A stretch of DNA of 64,000 bases from Benincasa hispida (taxonomy: Eukaryota; Streptophyta; Magnoliopsida; Cucurbitales; Cucurbitaceae): the NCBI RefSeq assembly GCF_009727055.1, contig NW_024064458.1, forward strand, positions 694,001 to 758,000, in the 5' to 3' direction. Position 1 is the stretch's first letter; every line of letters begins with the position of its first letter. Both the position numbers and the translations under genes were made by a program. Under the pieces are notes generated by a model. It did not search any database. It had not been told where the DNA came from and saw only the letters and a list, made by a program, of their open reading frames with translations. Positions 34,958 through 46,200 of the stretch are shown here, one piece after another.

Positions 34958-36441
34958 TGATGCGTTGTGAATGTGATGAAATAATGGTATAAAATTACAG
35001 TGGTGAATTATGCGTTACACATGCAAGTTTTCCTAGTAAAATCCAAGTATAAGCCTTACTAGGTTTCTTGGTAAGTCCAGGGTCGAACACAGGGACTATT
35101 GAGATACTATGCGTTGGTAAATTTTGATTCCTTTGCGGTGGAAAAACAAAGAAGTTTGGTTGGTATTTTGTTTAAGTATAAATTCGATGCGACAGAATTG
35201 AGTAAATAGTTGATGACAGCGAAAGTTACAATAAGTATGCGGGGAACGGGTTGAGAAGGGATTTAGCTAACACTTCCTAAGATTGCGTTCAAGTTATACG
35301 ATCGTGCTACACACACACAACAACATGTCATTTCTCAATGCAAATGCCATAGTTCCTATTTCTAGGACACATGCAATGTATATGATAATGTCGATGGTAA
35401 TTCTAAGCCTCTATTCTTGTCTATGCGATGATGAATGATACACACATACACAAAAGTGACCGCATACTATCATATCCTACTTCTACAGTGCGTGCGATGC
35501 ATAATAGCAAACAGAACTTATCTCTAAGTCTCTATCTCTTGCTTATGCTTTTCTAATCTGACTCCCTCAATCCTACATTCTAACTTGACTCTCTCAAGTC
35601 TAGGTTCTTTCTTTAGACTACTGTCTCAAGTATCTCTAAAGGGCGAAGGACACATACATAAGATAAGATGATCGCATAAAGTGAAGATCTTAAGTCATGC
35701 TAGCTAAGTGCTTCTCAACCCATTCGAAAATTTAGCTACTCATGCGAAATGTGATGAGATTGAACAAATGTTGATATGAGAATTCCATTTTATAAATAAA
35801 GTCATAATACAAAACAACAATGGAAAGTAGGGATAAAGAGCCTGGTAGCAATGTCTTGCTTCCCGAGGCTTTTAGACTGTCTTTTACTCTACTCTGCTCA
35901 GAAGAATGTTCTCGCTTTCGCAAGTGTCGACCCTCTCTCCTTTTACAGCACTCCCCGACAGTCTTTCGAGCTAATTAAGAATGATCTATCGGCGTCTTCT
36001 TCTCTTTCCTCGCCTCCGTCTTCTAAGTATATGAACAACTACAGAGTAACGACTAACTAATTGTATATTCTATCTTCTAAGTATATGGTGAACTGTGCCT
36101 AACTCTAACGAACTCTAACTCTCGAACTTCTTTAACGATGATGGCCTTCGGTATTGCAATGATGGGCAACGATGCTGCCTTTCTAACTATATTGTGAAGA
36201 AGCTTTTCTCTCAAATGATTGCAATGATGGGCGGTCATTAAATCTTCTGTCTAATGCGCCGATTAATGGTCACCAAAAATTTGAGTATACTTGCTACACT
36301 GTGTTGTTAACGGCTTGTCAACTAAATTCGGATTCAACCGTCATCAACTTTCCATCCCATCAAGATTTATTAAGCTTGATGTGCCATCTTTATGCAGCCA
36401 CCTTCTTGAGCAGATTCTCGCGAGTGCATATGATCGCATGG
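34958..36441 (-). mobile_element. 5' LTR of minus-strand gypsy element, start truncated
   Basis: It aligns with the 3' LTR at 29510-31218 from the shared end (TGATGCGTTGTGAATGTG on the plus strand) to GCATATGATCGCATGG. There the plus-strand LTR at 36442 begins. About 240 bp corresponding to 30980-31218 are missing. With 29510-31218 it defines an element of about 6.9 kb whose internal region is only 3.7 kb (gag and protease without reverse transcriptase). The TATA region near 36150 is altered relative to the other LTR. Confidence 0.8.
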
Positions 36442-36443
36442 TG

Positions 36444-36467
36444 ATAACTTGTAGAAATACAAGTTAT
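36444..36467. other. Perfect hairpin at the LTR 5' terminus
   Basis: Arms ATAACTTGTA and TACAAGTTAT (10 bp, perfect) enclose the loop GAAA, starting two bases inside the LTR. Weaker versions with one or two mismatches are at 3392-3415, 26169-26192 and 61967-61990, all at the same LTR position and with the same GAAA loop. Confidence 0.75.
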
Positions 36468-37002
36468 TTATATCGTTTTATTTAGATTGTGCGGAAAAAA
36501 GAAGGAAAAGTTGCATCGATTGTATAGAAATTGGCTTAGATACGCGAAAATTATAAAGTGTCGTAAGCACACCCGCCAACCCCCTTGCGATGGCAAAATG
36601 GAATGTCAAAGTCTTTGTTTTGTAGGAAACAGGTCACCACGTGCGACAATCGCTTGAGGACAAAAATGAACAAAGCATTAACACTGCATGCGGCAGACAA
36701 CCGAGAACGAAAAAGAACAACAAAATTGCAACGCATGCGACGATCAATCATGGACTCAAACGATTAACACATTTCCACCGCATGCGACAATCGATAAAAA
36801 GATCAATGCAATTACACCGCATGCGGGATCGACCGTAGATGTAAAGAGCGACGCATTCGCAAGAACTTCTGAAATTGTACAGCTTTTCTATTGTACGATT
36901 CTGATAGATTGAACGTGGAGCAAAGCGGACATTTCCACCAAGCCATGGTAGGAAAAATCAGCTTTTTAGAGTGGGACCACTGATATAGAGGGAGCCAAGG
37001 TC

Positions 37003-37010
37003 TATAAATA
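37003..37010 (+). promoter_or_regulatory. TATA box of gypsy LTR promoter
   Basis: TATAAATA, about 560 bp into the LTR, followed by a purine-rich region. Same relative place as in the related LTR at 3941. Confidence 0.5.
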
Positions 37011-38226
37011 GCTACATCAAATTCAAAGAAAGGAGGCTGGTCTAAAGAGATAACTTAGAGAAAATCTGGGGAGAAAGACGAGACAAGACCGAGAGGTAAG
37101 TCTCTGGAGAAAGCAATTATTTCCATTCCCAAAGAAGAAGCTCTGTGCAAAGATCACTTCTACTTGGAAAACAAGCCCGAGAGGAAAGTTCTCCACGCCA
37201 TTTCTACCACACGCCGACAAGAAAATCGACTCTGATCAGAATCTGTGTCAAGACATTGACACTCTTTCCATATTTGTTCTTATTTTGTATTCACCTACTG
37301 TGTTTATCTCTAATCTTTCATTCACTATCTGTAACAAACACTTATCTTTAGGTTTAAATATAATTATCATATTCATCGCCATCTCTCTGTTCTTCTCCAT
37401 ACATTCATCATCCATTTCTTTCACCATATAAAGGGGAAGATTAAGCGAGTAAGTTAATCTTTGTTGAAGAAATCGACTGAGTTTAGCTAACACGTGCTCA
37501 ACGGCATCTTCACCTGTGAGAGCAGAAGTGAAGATGTTATTCCACCTCTCGAAAGAAGGTTGGAAGAATGCGTTAACTAAAGCGAGAACTATTTCCAGAG
37601 ATGGAAACAACCTTGCATTCACCACGTTCATTCCTTTCTCTCTACCCATTCTCTTTCTGGCTCATTTCACAAGACTTGCCACCGCATTCCTCAGATATCT
37701 TTGCACATCTTCACAGCCAGTCCTCACTTGTATATTTAATTTTTTATTCATTTATCTGTTATCACTTTCTACTTTATTACTACAATTTATTTATCACCGC
37801 AATTTATTTTACCACAATTTATTTTATCACCGCACTTTACTTTATTATCGCATTTCACTTTTACCGCATTTTACTTTTCTCAAACCAATTCATTATTCTT
37901 TTTGTTTATCGATCACATATACCACATAGTATCACACTAACCACCGCAATCCCCGTGTTCGACCTTAGATCACATTTAAAAACTTGCGTTGGAATTATAC
38001 TTGGATTCAGCGTAAGAAAACTTGTGACACACGCACGCTACACAAACGCATACTACGAAAGCATCTAAGCATCACCGCATACATCATTTAGAATGTAGTA
38101 TCACATATTATTATTATCGCAAAGTGCATATACATACAAACATACGTCGTCAGCAACCTGACAAGTTGACGATCATTAAAAATTTTTATGATAACACGAT
38201 CATTAAAATTTTTCATTACAGGTTTT

Positions 38227-38311
38227 TGGCGCGGTTGCCGGGGATCGAAAACTTGAGTCATCACATCATCATAAATTTTCCATTACAAGTTTTTGGCACC
38301 GTTGCTGGGGA
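38227..38311 (+). other. Duplicated tRNA-Asp-type primer-binding sites
   Basis: TGGCGCGGTTGCCGGGGA at 38227-38244 lies 6 bp after the LTR end. A second, more diverged copy, TGGCACCGTTGCTGGGGA, follows at about 38291-38308. Each is preceded by the LTR-end sequence CATTACARGTTTT, so a segment of roughly 65 bp spanning LTR end and PBS is tandemly duplicated. Confidence 0.7.
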
Positions 38312-38403
38312 TTGGCAACGTTTCTGTTGAATATTTTTGTGGTATTTTGCAGGACAGATCTTTGTTGTACTGTCTGTTTATGTGGAGAACAGGCTGACGG
38401 TGT

Positions 38404-38887
38404 ATGAGTACTGGGACTGAACCAGAATTCAACGCCAACCCAGAGATCGAGCGAACTTTTCGCGCACGAGCACGTCATAACCATACAAGTCAAAGAAAAA
38501 ACATGGCAAATAAAAACGATAGGCCCAATGGGAATCAAGGAATAAATCGGCCGGCACAAGACTCAGTTTTTCTGGCCACCGACCGCAATATTCCAATGAG
38601 GAAATATGCGGCGCTGAACTTGTATGACTTCTCGCCCGGAATTACAAGACCTACGGTGGAAGAGAATGCAAGATTCGAAATCAAGCAGTCATGCTCCAAA
38701 TGATTCAAAATGCAGGGCAGTTTGGAGGTCTACAAGGAGAAGACCCGCAGACACACTTAACCAACTTCGTAGAAATGTGCAATACATTCTCCATTTCTGG
38801 CGTGACTTTTGAAGGAATTAGACTGTATTTCTTCCCGTATACACTTTGGGATGAGGCATAAAGGTGGGCTCATTCATTGGAGCCAAT
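38404..38887 (+). pseudogene. Gypsy gag N-terminal part, frameshifted, split by solo LTR
   Basis: The start codon is at 38404 and the N-terminus contains NPEIERTFRARAR, as in Athila/Tat gag, then LYDFSPGI. The frame breaks near 38690. In the next frame the gag domain continues through QFGGLQGEDPQTHLTNFVEM and ends at RWAHSLEP just before 38888, with a TAA stop at about 38858. The protein sequence resumes on the far side of a 2.7-kb solo LTR (NEINSWDKLVERFMKKF at 41584 onward). The element is therefore a gag-only fragment of the same family as the minus-strand element at 29.5-36.4 kb. Confidence 0.8.
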
Positions 38888-41583
38888 TGTGAACCCTGAA
38901 TCCTAATTTCTCTACTTTAGTATATTCCCTATTGAGATCAGTGTGATGAGTAGGTTGACATGGAAACTAGTGTGAATGGTAGAGAAAAGAGTGGAAAATT
39001 AGAAGAAAAGAGGAAATTTGGAAGTTTGACTTTTGGGGAAAAATTGGAAAATTTGGCTAAGTATAGAATTTTGTGTGTATCAACATTGGAAGGGTTGTTG
39101 GTGAGGGCATGCAACTGAAGAAGGAAAATGAAGATGACGCGTTGGAAGGCACAAGGGTAGGCAAGGCATGCGTTAGAAGGCAACCATACGTGAAGCAACC
39201 TCGGCCAGCACCCTTGCCCAATGCGTCGAGCAGCCTTGGTCAAACGCCCTGCCCATGCATCGAGTGGCCATACACATGTGTTGAGCGCCCTGCTGAATGG
39301 CCACGCACATGCATTGAGTGCCGTGCCAAGCACGCCCATGCGGTCAAGCACGCCCATGCGTCAAAGCAGCACGCCCATGCGTCAAACGGCTAGCCTGTGT
39401 AGCACGCCCATGTGTCGGTGGTCAGCACCATGTGCCCATGCCAAGCAAGTCGTATAATGCTACCTAGTGAGTCATGCGTCGAGGATGGACGATCACCTTA
39501 TGTGTTGGTGATGGTTAGCTCTTTACGATGGCTAAGTTAAATTGAAGTGGTAGTGAATTGGCTTGCTATGCCTTGATGATAGGCTATGCATTAAGTATGG
39601 ATTATGTGTTGAACATCCAAGAGTTGGACGCATACAAAGGATGAGATCATCAGGTGAACATCATCAAAACCATGTGTCTTCTTGGTAGGAAAGCCTTAAG
39701 CCTTAAGAATTTGAGGTGGTGGCATTAGATTAGAGGCTCATGTGTTGGCAACATGGGAGGAAGACACTTAGCTTGCATTGATCACAGAATTGCGTTGATG
39801 GGGTGAGAAGGAGACACTTGTCCATGCATCCAAGTAGTTGATGTCAACTCTAGATAAGGTTTGGACGCCTATAAATAGAGCCAAGAGACTTTATTTTTAG
39901 TTCACAATTCAAAAATACCGTAAAAAGAGTTGGAAAGTTGAGCAAACCTTGCGTTGGAGCCAAAATCCATGCATTAGTCATAGTATTTCAAAGAGGACGC
40001 ATTGGACAGAGAAGTCTGGAAAGCAGCATTAACTTGGGACGAGGAGTTCTCCCAATTTACTCATGCATTTGGAGTGAATTCAAAGCTAGCTGAAAGCTCT
40101 GTGAATCTAGTTATCAGGGTAGGGCTGCCGGAGGAAAAGCTCGAAGGGATCAGGCTAGAAACTGAGAAGAAGACAGAAGGATCAGGCTATCGGATCAGTT
40201 TGGGCCAATCTTGAAGATTCTGTGATTCCGGCCAAACCATGAGAAGTTCTAAGCTCAAAGTTTAGGGTAAGCTTCCTGAGATATTTTATAATATTCTTGT
40301 AGAAGGAAGTATCTTAAAATAAGGTCTAGAACTATGAGTAATCTAAACTGTAATTTGAATCTAGATTCTAGGGGTGAAAAGGGAGCCCAAGGTAGAAAAA
40401 GGAGCTACCAGAGTGAAAAGCTCCTAAGCAATCAAGGTGAGTGGCTAAAACGTTTTGACTAAAGCATTTGCTTAAAATGTTTTATTGCAACGTGTTATAG
40501 AAAGAATGTTTTAAAGAAGATTATTCTCATGCCAGCAAGTTTACAAAGTAATTTCCAAGCAAACCATGAGTTATGTTTTAAATGCATGCATGTGTGAGAA
40601 ATTGTTGAAAAGCGATATGTGTTAAATATACTCAGCTTGCATTAGTACCTTTAAAGCCATGTTTTTATATGTGTTATACTTTACGTGCTTTAAAAAGAGA
40701 AAGTCATTTATGACTAGTTTTACTTAAAACGCGATACCGAAGGACGTTTGAGAAGGTATCCGCCCAACTAGATACTGAAGGACTATGAGAAGGTATCTAT
40801 TGATACTGAAGAACGTTTGAGAAGGTACCAAACCAACTAGATACTAAAGGACGTTTGAGAAGGTATCTAAACAGAAGTACCTAAGGTATGACGGTACTTA
40901 GTATGGCCACGTGCACGTAGGTAGAGTCAGAGATTGAGCAAAAGGGTCCTCTCTTGACTAGTAGTTGGTGTTGGGATTGTTTTTATCCACAGTAGAGTTA
41001 TCCTCAACTGAGAAATAGTTTTACTGTTTTATGATTAAAATAGCTTTATATGTTTCATGCTTGGAAAATATTCATATTGCAGTACAAGTACTGTAGAAGC
41101 TTATATTTCAGTTAAACTCTTTATTGAGATTTTGCATGAGAATCAATTATCTTTCTTAAGTCACTCATTAGGTGCAAGCTCACCCCGTTTTCAAATGTTT
41201 TCCTTTCTCCCCCACAGGTAGCGGTCAAATCCTCTGAAGATAGCTCTGCATCTACTCTACCACTAAAGGATAAAGAGATTTGTAACCTGTCTGTTTAGGT
41301 GGTTACTGTTAATATTGTATACATGTTACTGTTGTTCATGCAGGGACTAAGGTTTTTGGGTTTTGGGACTTGTAAATCTAGTGTTGTAATGACTCTAAAT
41401 ATGTTATGTTTCTAAATTATTAAATTTTTGGCCTAAAGACAGTCCACTGTATATAAGTTATATTTTGGTATCAGAGTTATTCCGCAAGAGTTATTAGGCA
41501 GTAAGTGTCAGCCAAATGGTTGATGACTACTGCAGTCACGCCCTTCTCTAGGCTAAGAGGGTGGTCTAGGGTGGGGTGTGACA
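38888..41583 (+). mobile_element. Solo gypsy LTR (2696 bp) inserted into gag
   Basis: It starts TGTGAACCCTGAATCC and ends GGGTGGGGTGTGACA. It is the plus-strand sister of the solo LTR at 21145-23909. It splits a gag reading frame between SLEP and NEINSWD, and the flanks CCAAT (38883-38887) and TAAAT (41584-41588) look like a decayed 5-bp target duplication. A TATAAATA box is at 39870-39877. A repeat-rich segment of CACGCCCATGCGTCAA type units lies at 39180-39440. The 106- and 78-codon frames there are repeat-derived. Confidence 0.85.
40731..40900 (+). repeat. Array of GATAC...GTATC hairpin units in solo LTR
   Basis: Units of about 35 bp carry paired arms. GATACC with GGTATC lies at 40733-40760. 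TAGATAC with GTATCTA lies at 40769-40799. A decayed unit follows, then TAGATAC with GTATCTA again. AAGTACC with GGTACTT ends the array near 40876-40900. Loops are variants of GAAGGACGTTTGAGAA. Related units occur at 11550 and 47750. Confidence 0.65.
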
Positions 41584-42690
41584 TAAATGAAATCAATTCT
41601 TGGGACAAGTTGGTCGAGCGGTTCATGAAGAAATTTTTCCCACCCGCAGCCAACGCAAGAAGACGAAGGGACGTGTTAAATTTCGAGCAAATGGAAAATG
41701 AGACTCTGAGCACTGCATGGGTGTGATTTAGAACCTGTCTCTTATACACATCTAGATGTGTATAAGAGACAGACTCTGAGCACTGCATGGGTGCGATTCA
41801 GAAGACTGGAGAAGAACTGTCCGCATATCAGAATTCCTGGTTGCGTTCTCATGGAAACCATCTACAATGTCCTGGATAGATCGATGCAAGCTGTTGTTGA
41901 TGCCTCTACGGCAGGAGGATTTATGGACAAAACGTACACTGAACTCAAGGTCATCTTAGATCGTATTTCGTGAAATATAGATGAATGGGTAGATAATGGG
42001 TATGGAGGAAGAGGCCCAGAGCGAAGAAAAATGGAAAGCGCCATTGTACTTACTGATACAATGACCACATTGGCCGCCCAAATGGCCGCAATTACCTCAC
42101 TCCTCCAAACGATGGCGATTAATCAAGGAACTCTCTCCCAGGGTGCAGTGCAAGCCAATGCGCTAATGCAAGTGGCAGCGATAAGCTGTGTACAATGCAG
42201 AGGGGGTCACTTAGTGGAAATGTACCCATCAAACCAAAAAATAATGTACTCGATCCAGAACAACCCATACAACAACACATAAAACCAGGGTTAGCGGAAT
42301 CACCCCAACTTCCGTTGGGGAGGGAACAACGACCAGGGAGGCCAAAGGAATCTGCAGAGTAATCAATCCGGGAATCAAGGGAATCCTTTGGCTTTTCATC
42401 AGGGTCTGAATCAAAGAAATTATCAGAATAGGCAATCACACAACAAACCTTCCTTATCCAGCACCTCAAAAAATTCGTCGTCCTTGGAAGCTCTGCTCAA
42501 GCAGTATATGGAGAAAAATGATGCGATCATGCAATCGCAAGCATCTTCCATAAGGAACTTGGAGGTCCAGGTCGGGTAGCTGGCGGCCGAGCTTAGAAAT
42601 AGAATACATGGAACGCTGCCCAGCAACTTAGAAACCCCTAGATCGAATGGGAAGGAACAATGTCAGAATTGACATTGGGCAGGCAAGTCT
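41584..42690 (+). pseudogene. Gypsy gag C-terminal part, with adapter insertion
   Basis: After the solo LTR the gag domain resumes (NEINSWDKLVERF, then FEQMENETLSTAWV). It is interrupted by a 38-bp adapter (41735-41772) with a repeated flank, then continues (RFRRLEKNCPHIRIPG, LTDTMTTLAAQMAAIT). The zinc knuckle near 42192-42230 reads CVQCRGGHLVEMY, so the last cysteine is tyrosine. Asparagine- and glutamine-rich C-terminal frames run to about 42660. Stops occur near 41971, 42282, 42292 and 42578. Similarity ends at a pyrimidine tract (about 42691-42729). No protease or reverse transcriptase follows. Confidence 0.8.
41735..41772. other. Mate-pair junction adapter (two Tn5 mosaic ends), assembly contaminant
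   Basis: CTGTCTCTTATACACATCT at 41735-41753 is followed directly by its exact reverse complement AGATGTGTATAAGAGACAG at 41754-41772. This 38-bp palindrome is the circularisation junction of the transposase-based (Nextera) mate-pair library kit. Its minus-strand translation contains VSYTHLDVYKRQ, a string that appears in contaminated database proteins. The flanking bases 41703-41733 and 41773-41803 are copies of the same gag segment with two mismatches, as expected when a chimeric read is built into an assembly. Confidence 0.97.
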
Positions 42691-43980
42691 GATCGCCTTT
42701 TTTTTCTTTTCTTTTTTTTTTTTTTTTTTGGATGAAGAGCAAATCTTACAAGGGTTTGGAGATGAAAATAAAAAAGATGAAAAAAGAACTCTCTTCAATA
42801 GTGGATACACAGATCTAATTTCACAAACTTTTTCAGAATAATCCTTACAAGTAAAAGCTGTATAATGGCTATGGAAAATAGAAAAAAGTTAAAACTAAAA
42901 AATTATCGTTATTTGTGCCTTAAACTCAAGTAATTGATTAGTTTATTAATTTAATTCTTAAACATCGAATATTAAATTATCAATCAATAGTTGAAATCCA
43001 TGTTTATTATTCTAACTTTCTTTGAATCATAAGGACCAAATTTACAATTTAATTAACCTACAAAAATCAATTTAAATTTACAAATTATAAAACCTCCCAC
43101 GAATAATGGAATTTATTTCACGTTTTCTATTATTTATAGAACATTAAGTTAAAGCTCTGTATATCCAAATAAGTATATTGATACACATTATTTTTAACAT
43201 AGAGTTTCATTTTCCAAAATTGAATTGAATTACTTAATTGAGAGCTTAAAACTTATCTTAAGGTAAATTAATTAGGAAAATTAATGAAAGTTTCTTTGAA
43301 ATATTAGTGAAGATTTTTTATATTTAGCCTAAATAAAATTTTCGCCCATAAAATTTTAAAGTCATGAATTGCATAATAAGGAAAATATCATTAAACTTGA
43401 TCATTATTTCAAGCATTTGTTGTTTTTAAGATTTACAAATATTTTGTGTTGTGTAGAGAAAAGGGTTATATTTTAACTCTTATTGCATGATCAATAGCAT
43501 TAACAAGTAAAATGTGGGGGTTTCAAATAATTTTAAGAGTTACAACAACAAAGCACGTGTCTAGTTCAGAAATGCAATTTCCATTTCCAAGTCTTCGCCG
43601 AATGCACAAACTTTGGCATTGTTCATTTTGAGAAGCACTGGTGTCTAAGCAAGTTGAATCACAAACTAATGGCTGAGAATGTCCTATCTTCAGTTCCACA
43701 TCTACATCAAATTCAAATAAATGGTAGATTTTCATTCAATTGTGATTATAAGTTTATTATGTGACAAACTATTCATTTGAGATAAATAATTGTAATTTTT
43801 TTTTATGTGTAATGCGAGTAAGTATCACAAAAATAATGCAGTATAGGATACATCTATGTACTTCACTTAGATATATTGAGAAAAAGAGAAAGCATGACTT
43901 ACGAGAGTAAACACAAAGGGAAAACACAATCATTGTAGTGAGAGTAATCCAAAAAACTTATGTAAAAAATTTCATATAAA
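42691..43980. other. AT-rich sequence, no gene recognised
   Basis: A pyrimidine tract of nearly 40 bases opens this stretch. It is followed by AT-rich sequence without credible frames. The 70-codon minus-strand frame at 43523-43735 has no recognisable motif. It separates the gag relic from copy B of the segmental duplication and has no counterpart in the window. Confidence 0.5.
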
Positions 43981-44145
43981 AATTTAAAAGAATATAAAAA
44001 AAATATCCAATTAATATAGAAAACGAGAAAAAGAACCTTTTCAACATATTTTGTAAAACTAAGGGACTAAAATGGCCAAATTGAAACCTTAGGTACCAAA
44101 TGCAAATATTCTTGAAAACTTACGTACTAAAAAGATGTTTTTCCC
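43981..44145. mobile_element. Right TIR remnant of MULE element (copy B)
   Basis: This is the counterpart of 7311-7477, ending AAGATGTTTTTCCC and followed by the target-duplication sequence ATTAAAATA (44146-44154). The left arm and middle are absent, so the duplication breakpoint, or a later deletion, lies within the inverted repeat. Confidence 0.8.
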
Positions 44146-44154
44146 ATTAAAATA

Positions 44155-46200
44155 TTTTGAATTGATAATATACTCTTGATTATTGATGAAACAATAGATC
44201 TCTTTCATTTTTTATTCAAAAACAATGATTGAAAATTAAGAAGTTATGAAAAGCTCAAATGTAGTATTTTTTTTTTTTCTTAATTTGTGATTAGCAATTA
44301 AAAATCTTAGTCTCGCTTTTTGAATTTTATAAAATTATTTTTCGGTTGCTTAAATTTTTTGGGGGTTTGGATTTGTCTATGTTTTTTTAAGTTGTGTGAA
44401 TTCATTTAATTTGAGAACTAAAAACAAAAACTAAAGAAAACTTATAATCAAATATAAATTTTTTTCATTTATCACAATTAAATTTCAAAGAAAAATCTTT
44501 CTTTTCCCCATGAGATATATTTGTTGAAATATATATAATATGTATGCATGATGTGTGTATGTGTATGTATATATATAGTAGATGTGGAGGTAGCAGATGA
44601 TTATTGTGTTTGTATAGTATTCATACATATTTAAAGCATGAAAGTATAGCAAAATAGAGCATCTCTTTCATTATAAACAAAATCATGCATATTATTCCTC
44701 TATATATATAACTTCCTCAACTTGGTAAAAATTCTTTGCTCAAACTTATTCAAACATCTTACATTTCACAAGGACACATAACTACACATATCTCTAAAAG
44801 TTGTATCTTATCTGAAACTCTTTTATCTGAATTCGAACTCAAACTTTTCCTTGAGAAAAATTTTAAACACTTCTACCGATAGCTTTAGGAGTAGATGATA
44901 GAACTAAATGCAGATTGTTTTGTCTTGGAGGAACCCACTAGCTTTAAAGCTTAACCGATGCAACCCCAATGGTGAATTGTAAGAAATTAGTTGCTCCCAA
45001 AGATTTACACAACACCTAATCTCTGACGTGCGCTTGGTGGAGAAAGGATTTAAATTGGATGAAAAATAGTTGAAAATTAGTAACATGAAAATTAAAGAGG
45101 ATGAAGAAGATGAAGAATTAGGGTTTTTGTGCTCTATCTTCTCATGACCAAATTAAAGAGATTCAGAAATGAGAATTAATTCCATGAATTATTGTTTGAA
45201 TCGCCTAAATAATCAAAACATTTTTAGAAATTCTTTTTGAAAATGGTTACAAAACAATAAACTTTTTCATTAAAAAATAAATAGCAATGTATTAAAAAGT
45301 TATTTCTTTTTACCTATAAGCATGGTTACTCGAACCCGAACTTGGAGTAACCAATAAAATTTTAAGATACAAGTAATAAAAAAATCCTGAATTTTTTCTT
45401 TCGTTTAAGAATATACCCTTATTCTTGCAAAATTGTAGCAGTATATTTACTTTTAAAAAATTTTTAAAAACTATTATTCGAGTAGAAATTTTTAAGAATG
45501 GAAAAAAAAAATTAGATCCCAAGTTAGTGCAAAAACTATGGAGAACGATAATAAGAATAGAATACTAGCACATAGTTCCAAGTCACTATCTCAATCATTT
45601 AAAGTCACTACTACACGATCGTTCTAACTCCCAATTTTCATCCAACACTTCAAAAGATTTATACCCCAATGGATATATTTTTCGTGTTGATTGAGAAATA
45701 AATTACCTATACAAGAATATGACTGCATTAGAATCATCCTTCAATTAGTGAAAATCATCCATTAATTTAACTATACTAGAATTTAGGAATAACTTTTCAC
45801 CTAAAAAGAAGAGAAAATATTACATTTTATCACATATGTCATAGGTTAGACTTTTAATAAAACTTAATCAGATAATTAAAATTTTAAACTCCAAATTTTA
45901 AATTCCTTAATGTATGTGCTTGACCATTACAATGTTACTTATTGTTTTAAAAGCATGTTGAATAAGTTAGGTTTATTTGTTTCAATAAAAAAGAGTATGT
46001 GAATATGCAATTAAAAGGAAATTTTCTAGATGATAAAAGGAAAATATATGAAACTTGGTTAAGTAATGAGAATAATAGAGTGATTAAGTATGAATTAAAT
46101 GTGGAATTGGGAGAAAAGTATTTAATATTTCTTTATATATAAATTAAAAGGGATTATTTGTTTAAGTACTAACAAAAGGGGAGTAATTTAACCCTATAGA
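44155..46200. other. Duplicated AT-rich sequence, no gene (copy B)
   Basis: Counterpart of 7487-9850. No frame is conserved as protein between copies. The junction of the ~339-bp deletion is at about 45857-45863 (TAATAAAACTTAATC). Confidence 0.5.

Larger units (their letters stand above)
36442..38220 (+). mobile_element. 5' LTR of plus-strand gypsy element
   Basis: It starts TGATAACTTGTAGAAATAC and ends TTTTTCATTACA, 1779 bp, and is followed 6 bp later by a primer-binding site. A TATAAATA box is at 37003-37010. It is closely related to the truncated LTR at 3390. Frames up to 155 codons inside it (37601-38068) come from its pyrimidine-rich R-U5 part and are not taken as genes. It begins exactly where the minus-strand gypsy LTR is cut. 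Confidence 0.85.

Noticed and set aside
37601..38068. 155-codon frame rich in F, L, Y and S as a membrane protein
   Set aside because: It is inside a gypsy LTR and its hydrophobicity follows from pyrimidine-rich composition.
41735..41772. Tn5-like transposon insertion
   Set aside because: The two mosaic ends face each other with nothing between them and form the exact commercial mate-pair junction; a sequencing adapter explains it fully.
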